A stretch of 57,192 nucleotides of DNA from Chara braunii (Eukaryota; Streptophyta; Charophyceae; Charales; Characeae). The stretch lies in the NCBI GenBank assembly GCA_003427395.1, contig BFEA01000092.1, positions 1,174,112 to 1,231,303 on the forward strand, given 5' to 3'. Both the position numbers and the translations under genes were made by a program. Of the stretch, positions 45,583-56,975 are shown one piece after another. How positions within the stretch are numbered: the stretch's first letter is position 1; the number at the start of each line of letters is the position of its first letter. The notes beneath the pieces are model-generated. The model did not search any database. It saw only the letters and a program-made list of their open reading frames with translations, and was not told where the DNA came from.

Positions 45583-46063
45583 GTATGTTTTTTTTACGAG
45601 TGTTTGTCTGAATCTTTTTTGAGTCTCAGTCTGCTGCAGGTGGGCTTCCTTTCAGTTTGATCAAAGTGGGTGATCGTCCCGTTCTGTCGGGCTTTTTTGT
45701 TGATATTTGCCGTTGCGGGGGAATTCTGTAGTTGTAAGACACATGTTGCAGGGTATCCGGGGCGCCTTGCAGTTGGTTGAGTTGTTGACATAGTGTGGCG
45801 ATGCTGGAATGTGGTATTATGAGATATTGAAGAGGACGCAGCTTGGCACCGTTCTCGTAACTATATTAATTACGAACACCTTGCAGAATTGCAAATTGCA
45901 GCTTCCAAAGAACATCGGAAGCTGTCATGCCAGCTCACAGGTTGGTCAGATGTATGGAGGCTGCACTGACTCAGATCTTATATAACTGTATCCAGTGGGC
46001 ATACGCTCAGCTGCTTGTGAGCGTTCCTCTACTCTCTTTCTTTCTTTCTTTCTTTCTTTCTTC

Positions 46064-46271
46064 TTAATCCACTAGTACCTTTGCCGCGTGGGAAAATAGA
46101 GGGCCTCGGGTGGGCCTGCGACCTTTTCGGAGGTGGAAACGAAACGACGGCCGCCGAACAGATTTATCAATGGCAGCCGTCGTCAGGCCTGGCCTCCGAC
46201 ATTTTAGGAGTTTGGGAAAACGTCCGCTTTTCCCTATTTTCCCAACACTGCCGGAGGTACTAGTGCTTTAA
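46064..46271. mobile_element. MITE family A copy 3
   Basis: Ends are TTAATCCACTAGTACC and GGTACTAGTGCTTTAA. It abuts copy 4, and the two share one TTAA (46268-46271). A (TTTC)n run precedes it. Confidence 0.7.
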
Positions 46272-46389
46272 ACCACCAGTACTTCCTAAAGTTGTGCCCG
46301 TTAACAAGCCGCCATTTTAGGAAACGTCCAAATTCATCTGATTCTATTTTTTTCCACGGCCGATAGCTGGGCCTAGTACTGGTGGTTAA
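46268..46389. mobile_element. MITE family A copy 4
   Basis: Ends are TTAAACCACCAGTACTTCC and CCTAGTACTGGTGGTTAA, and the interior end has GATAGCTGGGCC as in copy 1. It lies in the intron between exons E and F. Confidence 0.75.
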
Positions 46390-47106
46390 ATGTTAGCATT
46401 CTTTCCCTGCCGACTATGTGCATTTGGATGGTGCATGGACAAAGATGTCATAAAAACGAATTTGCATCCAGTGGTGGCCCGTTTCAGCAACGGTATGAGC
46501 TGCTGGGCCCTTGCAAAAGCCAACTTGTTTCCCCGAGTTGGGCCCCACTTGCACCACTGGCCATCCGTCAAATTTTTGAAGCCATCTGGATACGGATATG
46601 CACATGTCCAGATGCGCTCAAGATGTTGACGGAACCAGGCTCTTATCCCTCGTGAAATTTGCAAAGTACGTGTGTTTGATATGCGAGGCAGAGGTGGTGG
46701 GTGAAAGTCCGGGACAATTTCCTTACCACCGAGTCCATTTCCTCCGTCTTACGTATAGGACACGAGAGGTGTACTGATGTCAATGTGTCATATTGTGGTG
46801 GGAGTGTGTGTTGGGAGGGAGGGTAATTGGTGGTGGTGGTGGGGTGGGGGGTAGGGGTGGAGGGGGGTTAACTCTTATGGGTGTCCTCTCGCTTGCATTT
46901 TCTCTCGCTTTGGGCTGTGGAGGACTTAAATGTGCAATTCCTTTTCTGAGGAAGTTTGTGGTTCATTAGTACGCTTTTTCTTTTTTCTTTTTTTTTTCTT
47001 TTTCTTTTTTTTTATTATTATTAGTACGCTTTGTCTGACTTTTCTGTGTCTGTTTCTTTTCTCCTCCTCGGCCTGAAGGACTGATATTTGCAAGTCTGTT
47101 TTGCAG

Positions 47107-47188
47107 GACGTTAGTGGTTAGTAATATTGGGAAAGATCTCAAGGGCTCGTCGATTGCCAAGACTTTCGCAACCTCAGGTGATGTGACG
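47107..47188 (+). CDS. RRM-protein gene, exon F (first half of the RRM)
   Basis: The acceptor AGTCTGTTTTGCAG and the donor GTGACG|GTGAGT bound 82 nt. After the split Gly codon it reads TLVVSNIGKDLKGSSIAKTF and then ATSGDVT. LVVSNI fits strand beta-1 with the RNP2 motif, and the following helix (KGSSIAKTFATSG) and turn fit alpha-1 of an RNA recognition motif. The phase at both ends matches exons E and G. Confidence 0.8.
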
Positions 47189-47581
47189 GTGAGTTCCGTA
47201 GCCTGATGCGTGAATGTGGGTGTTGCAGTGCAAGGGGGGTTGAGTTGCAGTGTGCGGTCCGGCTTGCGATGAGAGTGTGGATGGTGTGGTGTCCATTTGT
47301 TCTCTGTTTTGGATGTGATTGCGGTCAGATTCATTCGGATCCGGAAGTATTTCCAGTCGGATAAGCTTAGGAAATTGTGCTAGTGTGGGTGCGTGCACGT
47401 TCCGTCATGGTGTTCATTGTCTGGACAATTTGAGGGAGTTCGTGTTCTGTCGTGTCTGAGGTGAAAGCCAGTTAATGATAACCTTAAAAACAGTACTCAT
47501 GTCCCGGCGGGCGGAAGTGACAGGAAGAGGAAGGGGGGATGAATGTTGCTTGATAGCGAAGGAGTGCAACTCTCTTCGATC

Positions 47582-47676
47582 ATGGATTTGTTTTAACTAT
47601 TTTAAGTGATTATGGATTTGTTTTAACTTTTTTTAAGTGATTCTGGATTTGTTTTAAGTGATTAACTTTTTATTTA
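47582..47676. repeat. About 33-bp tandem repeat, three units
   Basis: Units share GGATTTGTTTTAA and TTTTAAGTGATT. Confidence 0.75.
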
Positions 47677-47744
47677 AGTGATCATTTGACAAGCTCAGGC
47701 AATGTATATATGTATAGTTCCCTGAGCTTGTCGAATGGTCACTT
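47676..47744. other. Inverted repeat of ~24 bases around a 20-base spacer
   Basis: AAGTGATCATTTGACAAGCT..AGG and CCTGAGCTTGTCGAATGGTC..ACTT are reverse complements with two mismatches, around an AT-rich spacer. It lies in the intron between F and G. Confidence 0.75.
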
Positions 47745-48536
47745 CAAAAGGAATGATGATGATGATGATGTCAATCTTAAAGGAAGATGCCCTATTGTAA
47801 TCCATCGTATTAAAAGTAAATCTGTTAAACAACAATTACCAAGTAATACAGTTAGCTTGCCTAAAAAGTAGATACGACTATTTCTCAGGACAGTTAGACG
47901 AGTCCAGTAGATAAAAATAATAAACAAAATGATGATGATGGTGGTGATGATGATGATGATGGTGATGATGATGACAAGTCTCAGTGGCCCGTTGATATCC
48001 CTGTATTTGAGGGGCTTCTTTTTTTTTTTTTTTTTTTTTTTGAGGTTGAATCGCAAGGAAGAAGAAACAAACCGTATACTGATAGCACCTTAGTATTGAA
48101 GATGCTGATGAAGACACCTCGCAGTGCTGTACTGTTTTTCGCGATGTTCTTCCCGATGGCTGTGGCACGACCTGGCATCCAAAATTCTATTGGGGAATTT
48201 TAATCAAAGGAGATGATGGGATACACTCAGAATATTGTGGCCCGTCGGACCTGCAGTTCGCTCGTGGAAAATATGAAAGGATGGACATGTTTCAAATTTT
48301 GTATTGTCGGCTCCGTGTACAAGGTCTGCCAAATTTCCAAAAGTTGTGCCCCCTAGCGCCCCCCCAAATGTGGCTCGTCTATTTTGAACATTGTAGTGGG
48401 ATTTTCACCGTTTGTGCTGCAGTTTGTCGCACAAGGAGGACCAGAAAATTGACTCTTTGGACCCTTTCGATATGTATTTCCCTTCGATAAGGCGGATGGA
48501 ACGCAATCCTCGGCGCTGAGGTCTTTTCATGGTTTT

Positions 48537-48793
48537 TTCTAACCACAAGTACACCACCCAGGCAAACGTTTGACGTCGAAAAGGAGTCGTTCCACCTGAG
48601 GGCGCCCTGGCCCTGCTGGGGGCGGCCATAATTTGTTTTTGTGTCCCACGTGTTAGGGCGGGCGTTGGCGTCATGTGTGATGAAAAAAAAAATACCCCCC
48701 GCCCCCAGGGCCACCCTGGGGCGATTCCCCTAACTGTTTGGTATGACCCATTTTCGATGTTAAAGTTTGCCTGGGCGGTGTACTTGTGATTTA
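48537..48793. mobile_element. MITE family A-like copy 5, long inverted repeat
   Basis: Ends are AACCACAAGTACACCACCCA and TGGGCGGTGTACTTGTGATT, with further inverted parts inside (GCTGGGGGCG / CGCCCCCAG). A direct repeat of ~25 bases flanks it (TCTTTTCATGGTT at about 48522 and 48822), longer than a usual target duplication. Confidence 0.6.
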
Positions 48794-48905
48794 TCGCCCT
48801 CTTCATCTTCGGTGCGAGAGATCTTTTCATGGTTCTTAACGATGCCCTCTGGGGTTTTCTGTTGCCCTTTATGTGCGTTGGCTGTCACAAAACTTGGTCC
48901 TGCAG

Positions 48906-48991
48906 AGCGTTAATAGGCTTCCAAATGGGAATTTGCTCGTTTCGTATTCTTCTGTTGCTGAAGCAGTTGCTGCCAAGAGGCACTTTCACAG
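48906..48991 (+). CDS. RRM-protein gene, exon G (centre of the RRM)
   Basis: The acceptor TTGGTCCTGCAG and the donor TTCACAG|GTTGGT bound 86 nt. In phase with exon F it reads SVNRLPNGNLLVSYSSVAEA, then VAAKRHFH. SVNRL fits beta-2, NGNLLVSY occupies the RNP1 position (beta-3) and SVAEAVAAKRHFH is alpha-2. The usual aromatic residues of RNP1 are mostly replaced (only the last Tyr remains), so RNA binding may be atypical. Confidence 0.8.
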
Positions 48992-49239
48992 GTTGGTTCA
49001 TAGGTAACTTACTTAATTGACAGATTTCAGCTAGACTGGGTTAAAACTTGAAAGGCTGCTAGGCGGTGCTCTGCTCATATCACCCCTCTTAACTGCTAGA
49101 CTGGGTTAACCCCCCCCAAAAAAAAAAATTGGAGCAACCAGAAAGGCTTCTAGGCGGGGCTGCTGCTCATATCACCCCTTCTAACAGCTAGACTGGCTTA
49201 AGACAAACAAAAACAAAAACAAAAAAAAAAGATTTTCTG

Positions 49240-49413
49240 TCAAACCACTAGTACCTTTGGCGTCTGGTTTCGACAAGTCCTGGCCAGTACCGAAACTTTC
49301 AGGAGGCCGAGCCCGGCGTTGATCAATCTGATCAGCGGCCGTCATTTCGTTTCGGCCTAGTGAAAGGTCGGAGGCCGAGTATTTTCGAACCGACAAATGT
49401 ACTGGTGGTTTAA
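49240..49413. mobile_element. MITE family A copy 6
   Basis: Ends are TCAAACCACTAGTACCTTTG and ATGTACTGGTGGTTTAA. It lies in the intron between G and H. Confidence 0.7.
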
Positions 49414-50441
49414 TGCCTCTTATTCCGAACACCACTTGACCCAGCAGCATCCAGTTTGGCTACTACCTTGGCTACCATGCCATTTCTGCTATCATGGAAT
49501 GGGACAAGGCCTCGACTCTTTTTCCCCCCCACTTTGTCAGAAAATAGAAAAAGTCGAAGAGAGAAAAGAAAGCACAAAAAAAAACGAATGAAGAGAAGAT
49601 AGTGAGAGGAGGAGGATGACAAATTGTGCACAACTGAAGTGAGTGTTGTGGGAACGTCTGCTGTTTTGCTCTTTACATGTCCTATCGTCATGATCCCCCA
49701 CCTCCACTGTGCCCCCGCTGCTCCCTACTCTGCAGAGGAGTGTAACTCGTGATGTTTATTGTGCGAGACAGGATTTGAGCGCTTGCCAAAAAGGCTAGGT
49801 GTTTAGAATACAGCCAAATGGCTCACATTAATATGCCCGGTTTTCAGATGATTATATGAGGCTCCCGGTTTTCGGATGATTATACGAGGCTCGCGGTTTT
49901 CGGATTATTATACGAGGCTTGTGAAGACGCTCTTGATGGTGTTACGGCCCCTCTGCCTCCTCTTGGGTTCCCCTCTCCCTCTTTCCCTCCCTCTCCTGGA
50001 GATATGCAGGTTGAGGATGCATGTAAGGGACGAACTGGGTTAGTCTTCAGAGAAAAGGGTAGTGGCACGTGAGGTGTACATGCTGGCACGTGACGCACCC
50101 CACCAAGCTCCCATCTCACCCCCCCCCCCCTCGGTAAATGTTTGCCTCGACTGGATATGTACATGCTCAGAGAGCACACATGTTGTTGCAAAAGTGGCCA
50201 AGTTATTGAGTCGGCATAAACATACCAATGGGGGCACCAAGGAAGGCCTGAACACCAAGTGGATGGGCATGTGAATGGTGGTAATTACATGACAAATGTT
50301 TCTGTTGTAGTGGATGTAATCCGCTAAGTTCCGCTGAGGGGATGCATTTTTCATGATGTTTTCTTTCGAGAACAGTCGGTGCTGTGTTGCTTCTCAAGGT
50401 GTTGGTTCCTGTCTCCTCTTTTAACGTTGAAGAGCTCTCTT

Positions 50442-50636
50442 AAACCACCAGTAGGTCCTTGGTTGAAAAACATATGCTGGGCTCGTACACGGCTGCAACT
50501 TTCAGGGGTCCGGACACTGGCCCAAAATGGGCGGCGACACCAACCAAAATAGGGCCCGCGCCGGTTTGTTCTCTTTTGGTGCGCATGGAATCTCCAGTAT
50601 TGGATTCAATAGCTGGGCGGGTTACTGGTGCTTTAA
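50442..50636. mobile_element. MITE family A copy 7
   Basis: Ends are TTAAACCACCAGTAGG and GGTTACTGGTGCTTTAA. The interior shares AAAATAGGGCCCG and CAATAGCTGGGCGGG with copy 8. Confidence 0.75.
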
Positions 50637-50857
50637 ACCAGCACTACATGCCCCTCCCCAAACCACCAGTACATGCCCCCCCCAGGCAACTGGAGAACCT
50701 GTTTTGAGCCTCTCCAAAAATTTAGGACGCCGAGCGCAGTAGATAAAATGGCTGGTGGCACCAGCTAAAATAGGGCCCGTGCCGGTACGTTTTCTCTAGG
50801 TGCGCAGGGCATCTCCAGGATCCACTTCAATAGCTGGGCGGGGTACTGGTGCTTTAA
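50633..50857. mobile_element. MITE family A copy 8
   Basis: It runs from the TTAA shared with copy 7 to GGTACTGGTGCTTTAA. Near its left end AAACCACCAGTACATGCC appears a second time, so the end is duplicated or a copy is nested. Confidence 0.7.
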
Positions 50858-51009
50858 ACCACCAGTACATGCCCCCCCTAGGCAACTGGAGAACCTGTTT
50901 TGAGTCTCTCCGGAAATTTCGGAGGCTGAGCGCCGTAGATAATATGAATTGGTGGAGGGCGGCCTCCAAAAGGGGCGCGACCGATGGCTGGCCTTTACTG
51001 GTGGTTTAA
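50854..51009. mobile_element. MITE family A copy 9
   Basis: Ends are TTAAACCACCAGTACATG and TTTACTGGTGGTTTAA. It shares its left TTAA with copy 8. The piece AGGCAACTGGAGAACCTG is common to copies 8 and 9. Confidence 0.75.
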
Positions 51010-51074
51010 GCTTCAAATGCAACGGTTGTGTGTGTGACGAGCATTCCTATGTGCATGATATTGTTGCACTTGTA

Positions 51075-51210
51075 GTTGTCCTTGCTGCGTGTTTTTCTTG
51101 TCGGTACTCCATTTTGATCGAAGATCATCGGACTTCATGTTGGAGTTGTCCTTGCTGCGTGTTTTTCTTGTCGGTACTCCATTTTGATCGAAGATCATCG
51201 GACTTCATGT
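51075..51210. repeat. 70-bp tandem duplication just upstream of exon H
   Basis: GTTGTCCTTGCTGCGTGTTT and the ~50 bases that follow (ending TCATCGGACTTCATGT) occur twice with almost no change, starting at 51075 and 51145. Confidence 0.85.
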
Positions 51211-51303
51211 GCTGTACAGCTCACTCGGCAACAAGTAATCTTTCCCGCTGGCAGTCTTCTGACGGCTTTCTTGACCATTCTTTGTTTGCCATTGTGGATG
51301 CAG

Positions 51304-51347
51304 GAGTGTGTTAGGCGGCAGTGAGATTACGGTCGAATACGCGGTTG
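51304..51347 (+). CDS. RRM-protein gene, exon H (end of the RRM)
   Basis: The acceptor TGTGGATGCAG and the donor GGTTG|GTAATC bound 44 nt. With two bases from exon G it reads RSVLGGSEITVEYAV, which fits the loop and beta-4 of an RRM (EITVEYA). One base is left over, so at least one more exon must follow. The RRM assembled from E-H is about 70 residues, the normal size. Confidence 0.8.
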
Positions 51348-53065
51348 GTAATCCTGTATAGGTCAGAATGAGGCTTGCGTGCAGCCACAAGAAAGGCTCT
51401 CCCAGTTCAATTTTGCCTCTTGGTGTATTGATTGGTTGTTAGAAGGCCTAGTAGAAGCTGAGACTCCTTCCCCACCCTTTGTTATCCCCCTCCCTCCACT
51501 CTCCCCCCCCCCCCTCCCGTCTCCCAATCCGCTTCCCTTACCCCTGTTTGGGGTGTTCGTGCCAGTGTACAAGGGTTATGTGGGTGCCTGAGAGATGGTG
51601 CCAGGGTGGAATTTCAGTTGTGTAAGGTGTGGTGGGGTTTCGCATGTCAGTGAGCTGTGTCGTGAGCGAAGAGGGTACAATAGGACTCTGGAAGAATTGC
51701 TGTGATGAGGGTAATGATATAAGTCTGGAGGAATCTCGGCGATGTCCATAGCTTAATGTAATTCGACGTTATGAATGAAACGAGTGTTAATCACTCAATG
51801 AAATGGTAATGAATGACAACGCGTCTCGACCGTCGTTGACGGTGGCAAGCATGGTCTCTCGTCTTGGCAAGCATGATGTCTTTCTTGTCGTTTTTATTTG
51901 TTGTCGACTTGTCGTACCGAGAGTGCTAAATTGATTCTCTATTGCTGCACCTGTTCACCATCTGTGAAAATGATCTGCGTTTTGCCCTAGCTCTCAACGA
52001 TGTGGACTATGTGTGAAAATGAGTGAAGGCTTGTTTGTGGTGAAGTTACCCTGTTGAAGACTGTGGACATCTGTGAAAATGAGTGATGCATTCACACTCC
52101 GATTATTCATACTTGTCTTGCATGCAAACAGCGATACAGCAACTGGCAACATGCGCCCTGACAGTACTTAAGATATCGTAACCAGATATGAGTTCTCTTC
52201 AACTGGCTATGGCGACTGGGCGCCCACACAACTCACTGTTCGCACTCTGGATCACCCTGGATGTCCCACACGCAACACTCAGTATCATACGCAACACACA
52301 CACACGCTATGCTACAGCTATGGCAGCGCTAGCTGCCACTACGTATCGCTACACTACACTTCTCTGCCCACTTCGTCTTCGGGCACACTGCAGACCTCCT
52401 CGCACAAGCTGCTAAGGCAGTGCTTCCGCATGGCATCCGCAGGAATGAATCAATGGCTGGACGCAGCCTCTTGATTTATACTTCTGCGTTGCGTTGGTCT
52501 GCCCTGTCTGCCCTGTATCCCTGGCCCATGGTGCACACAGTCCCCCCCGTGGTACTTGCTGGACCGGACTGGTACTTTCTAGACTCTCCCATGACTGCAT
52601 GGCGACTACCCTACGACGCAGTGCAGTTGCACTGGGGTCCTACTATTTGCCCTTGCCACTTGTCCTCGTCTCCAACATGGGCTTGCTTTAGTCACACCAC
52701 TTGCCAACCTTCTAGAAGGACTGCAGCTAGCCTTCTTATCTACAGGTCTACGGATCGAATCCTGGCTACCTATAGACCTACGACAGACCTACCTACCACT
52801 GGCGGTTCTACAGCTCGCAGGTTCAACTCTTCGAGTTGACGCAGGTATTGTACACAGGTAAGTTGGGGAACTAGGGATCGAGCCCTGGGATCTGCCTCAG
52901 CTACCACGAATTGGTGAATACCGTTTCAGTGAGGTTTGTTTCACTTGTGGAGGGCGTCTGCGAAAATGAATTGAGTGGTGCCGTACGTCTCAACAATGTG
53001 AACTCTGTGTGAAGAAAATGAGTGATGCTTGTTTGTGAATTAACCCTGTTGATGACAGTGGGCAG
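51348..53065. other. No supported gene
   Basis: It contains a poly-C run (about 51505-51516), repeated CTGTGAAAATGA pieces near 51962-52085 and open frames at 52188-52839 without recognisable motifs. Confidence 0.4.
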
Positions 53066-53133
53066 GATTCGTCACCATTGTTTGTTCCTTTCTGAAGGCG
53101 ATGAAGTCGTCTGTTTCCACCGGGATTTCAAAC
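53066..53133 (+). CDS. Candidate next exon of the RRM-protein gene
   Basis: The acceptor AGTGGGCAG and a strong donor (AAC|GTAAGT) bound 68 nt. The phase fits the base left by exon H, giving GFVTIVCSFLKAMKSSVSTG and ISN. There is no homology support and other exons may lie between. Confidence 0.25.
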
Positions 53134-54486
53134 GTAAGTTTGTTTACTAACAGATACATACCTGTACGCCTGGGCCACGCAGGCTGAGTGCAGTGGGCAG
53201 GGTTCCAATTTTGTCCTGTTTTTAGTGTCAGGAGTGGCGCTCCCAAGCTCTGGGAATGGATGGGTGGATGGGTGGATGGGACGGCAATAAACATTAGTCA
53301 GCGGGTCTTGGTCTTCCATGTACCAGCTTACGATGTGAAGGGAAGGTGGGGGGAGGTCTTGCCTGTTTTGCGAAATGTGGCAAAAAGGTGTGTCCTTGTG
53401 TAATCATTGATCTTCGTATTCGATGATATGATTAGATGTGCGAATCTGACGAATCACGAATACATTTTCATTTGCTTACTTGATAGTGTTTGCTTCCAGC
53501 CGTACTGTGAGCGATGCATTTGTGGTAGGCTCTGCCAAATGGTCGAGGGGCACATTCATTGTCAAACACTGTAATTGAACATGTCTGCGGGGCAGATGCT
53601 CTCCGTTCTCAGGGCGTGGAGGGGTCTTCTAACGTCCGTGCGAGTCTGTTTTGTCATTAGGTTGTATGTATGTGGCTGGCAAAGCAACTGTGTGTGGGCC
53701 ATACTGATAAATGGGAGGGTGCAGTGGTGTTGTGAAGCCCTGGATGGCTGTGATGTATAAACGAAGCGAAGGCCCAGTCCTGTGGTGGTGTTCTTTTTTG
53801 TTCATTTTTCATTCTTTTATTATTAGGAAAATATGGAGCAATTCTGCCGATTTTCAAAGCGCAGCCGTTATGTAGTTGTATTCGAACATGTGGCGACGGA
53901 CTCGTACACGTGCCAGGCGATTGGGGGGAACCAGCGCCGTGGGCCCCAACACGGAACGGCAGATTTCCCAACACTGGCGGCTGGACCTCGCAGGGTTGTC
54001 ACGCAAGACCTGGCTTACTCTTTATAAAGAGTATTTACAAGTCACAGGCGCGCCGCGGCAGGCGAGGTACTGGCATGTGACCCTGCGGCGCCAATCTGCT
54101 GCAAGGGTAGTCAGAGTGTGGGGGTGCCCTGAGATGCCCGAAGTCCCAGTGTGAGTACGTCCCAGAGGGTCTCAGTGTGAGTGTGAGTATATCGTAAGGA
54201 TAGTCAGCGTGTGTGGGCCCTTAGTTGCCAGAGGTCCCAGTGTGAGTATGTCCCAGAAGGTCCCAGAAGTCAGTATGCCGGTAACTGCGGACAGTTTTCC
54301 AGCCATGCATGCAGGGAGATAGAGAGGCTACTTCCATCAATAGGATGAGCAAAATCTGAATGAATCTTCCGTTAGAACATGGAAATAGACACTGCTTTCC
54401 AGCCATGCGCGCAGAGAGATAGAGAGAGGCTACTTCGATCGATAGGATGAACAAAATTGCAATGAATCTTCCGCTGGAACATGGAA

Positions 54487-54525
<39 letters not shown>

Positions 54526-54939
54526 AGAGGGAGAGAGAGAGAGAGAGCAGGGAAGTCCACAACATTGCGGGCGGCCTCATGCTACTTCCATCAATAGGAT
54601 GAGCAAAATCGATGATGAACCTTTCGCCTAGAACAGGGGAATATACGTGCAGCATGAAACAAACGTGCAGCGAAATGCCTGGTTGACTCTGCTTGACGGT
54701 GCAGCATGAAACAAACATGCAGAGGAAAGGGACCCCGCTCTTAAAGCCACGCCAACACCAACTGTACCAAGTGCCCTCGACAAAAAAAACGTACGGAAGC
54801 GTGGGCCACCCCGCCCAAAAAAAGAAGACGTACGAACGGGGGCACTATGTTTGTCCCATCCAACGGATGCGCGGGCCTCATTTTCCCTGGGCGCAGGGGA
54901 AGCGTCTTACGGGGCCCTATCCTTCCTTTAATACTTTAT

Positions 54940-54971
<32 letters not shown>

Positions 54972-55600
54972 ACAAGTACTACGGCCTTGAGATATTATCA
55001 TCAAACTGACTGGTTCCAGGGAATTCATAATTATTTCATTCCCCGTTTGTCTGGTTACACCTGGGTTGGAACTCCATTCTATTGTCGGTGTGCCAACTTG
55101 ATGTTCTAGTTATCGTGGACGAACAAAAATGCCCATTGCTGCTTCTTTGGGGTCGCGGTATGAGTGAACCGCATTCAAGCGCACGTGTGGCCGGCTGTCA
55201 CATCACATAACCACCGTGTTCTTCTGCGCTGTTCTTTTCTTCCCGTGCAAATAGAAACTGTGTTATTACACGCCCGTTTTTGGCTGGACAGGAGAAAAAT
55301 GCACTTGGATAGAAATCTTACAGCTCGAATGCACTGCAGTCTGCAGAACGTCTGCAGTGCCCTCTCTTTTACTCCGTGCAAGTGTAAATGTTGGTGTCAT
55401 CCTTTCCTTACTGGAGTCACTGGTCGGGAAAAACAATGCAGGATTTCAAAACGTTTGCAACGCCTCTCGTTGTCGCTCTGGTTGCTTTCTTATTACCGTA
55501 TTACGGGAATGAAAAGCTTTGCGAATATGTGGTGGAGCTGTGTGCTTTTCGGGAAAAGAATGGGGAAGCCAGGAGTTGTGCGAAGAACGAAGAACAAATA
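53134..55600. repeat. No supported gene; tandem repeats and microsatellites
   Basis: A ~90-bp unit (GTCCCAGTGTGAGTA..) repeats at about 54110-54265. A ~105-bp unit (CCAGCCATGC.., GGCTACTTC.., ATGAATCTTCCG) repeats at 54293-54490, with a partial unit near 54585. (TG)n lies at about 54488-54520 and (GATA)n at about 54942-54970. A GC-rich frame at 53876-54154 is open but without a motif. Confidence 0.5.
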
Positions 55601-55890
55601 TGTAGAGGTTGGGGTGGGTCCTGTGAGCATCCACAAANAAAAAAAAAAAAAAAAAAGGAAAAAAGGAAAAAGAAAAGAAAAAAGAAGAAAAAAAGAAGAA
55701 AAAAAAGAAAGAAATTTGGAAAAGAGGAGTGGCCAGTAGAGAATCGCAGTTTGCGAAATGTTGGGGTGGGTCCTGTGAGCGTCCACCAAAAAAAAAAAAA
55801 AAAAAAAGGAAAAAAAGAATAAGAAGAATAAAAAAGAATAAAAAAAGAAGAGAGGAGTGGCCAGTAGAGAATCTCAGTTTGCGAAATGTG
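55600..55890. repeat. About 125-bp tandem repeat with internal poly-A, three units
   Basis: Units hold GTTGGGGTGGGTCCTGTGAG, a long A-rich tract and GAGGAGTGGCCAGTAGAGAA, then TTTGCGAAATG. The A tracts differ in length and one contains an N. Confidence 0.8.
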
Positions 55891-56533
55891 CCAGTTGGAA
55901 TGTGGCTGCTAATATACGGATGCAAGAATGTCTACGCAGGTAATTATGCACCGACGCATCTGCTTGTCGGAAAAGGATTTGCTCCTCTCTCTTGTTTTCT
56001 CTCGCTCTCTTAAAAAAAGCATAGAAAGGAGCAGTTTCGCTGTGTTTTTTTTTCATTTTTTTTCTGATGATTTCTGGCGTCTCCTCCGCCCCCCAGCCCG
56101 ATGCATTGCATTGGATCGTTCTCTCCAAGGAGTTGCATTTTGTCGGAGCGGTCTGCTTCTAGGCACGTTTCCATGGGGGGGAGGACATCATATGCCCATG
56201 GAGGGTGCCTTTTTTTTCTCTTTTGCTTTTTGACCAACCGCAAAATCTTACCTATTTGAAGTTTGAGAATAAGTGGAGGGTGGAAAATACGAGTGTATCG
56301 AGATTGAGAGTTGCACTAAAAATTGAATAAGTGGACTGTTCGGGTGAGAATAAGTGGAGGATGGAAAATATGAGTGTAATGAGGGCGCATCGTGACAGAA
56401 GGCAAAAATTATTTCAGAATTATGACAACCATGATGCAGATTGCTCGATATTTTATGGGTGGGAGGACGTTATTGATCGAAATTCAAAAAAAAAAAAAAA
56501 AAAAAAGATGATCACACCGGTTAACTCTCGCCC

Positions 56534-56725
56534 GATCAGTTTTATATCTGATCCTTGGTCCATGGGCACCTCTTTTGTAAATAGTATAGTATTGGTTCCG
56601 ATCAGTTTTATATCTGATCCTTGGTCCATCGGCACCTCTTTTGTAAATAGTATAGTATTGGTTCTGATCAGTTTTATATCTGATCCTTGGTCCATCGGCA
56701 CCTCCTTTTTAAAAAAAGAAAAGGA
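56534..56725. repeat. 66-bp tandem repeat, three units
   Basis: GATCAGTTTTATATCTGATC begins each unit at 56534, 56600 and 56666. That core is itself a near palindrome (GATCAG..CTGATC). A diverged copy lies near 57036. Confidence 0.9.
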
Positions 56726-56826
56726 AAAACCACATGTGGGCATGCACACCAGCGTGCTTTAGAGAAAGAGTCAATGGCAGGCGCAAGAAAGAAAGAGTAG
56801 ATGGCGTGCGCTAACCAAGAGAGAGC

Positions 56827-56844
<18 letters not shown>

Positions 56845-56872
<28 letters not shown>

Positions 56873-56934
56873 ACGGTCTTAACAAACTATGCCCCCTCCC
56901 CCCCCCCTTCCTCTTGCCCCAGCACGGTGAAGAG

Positions 56935-56975
<41 letters not shown>

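Noticed and set aside
47686-47871. 61-codon frame with NDDDDDVNLKGRCPIVIHRI
   Set aside because: It is protein-like but starts inside an inverted repeat, has no splice support and does not fit the phase of exons F and G, which join directly.
52745-52900. tRNA-like B boxes (GGATCGAATCC, GGATCGAGCCC)
   Set aside because: Both are isolated motifs without a cloverleaf. A tRNA-derived SINE remains possible but unsupported.
53876-54154. 92-codon Arg-rich frame
   Set aside because: It is GC-rich sequence open in several frames. The possible acceptor at 53826 gives a peptide without similarity to any family I know.
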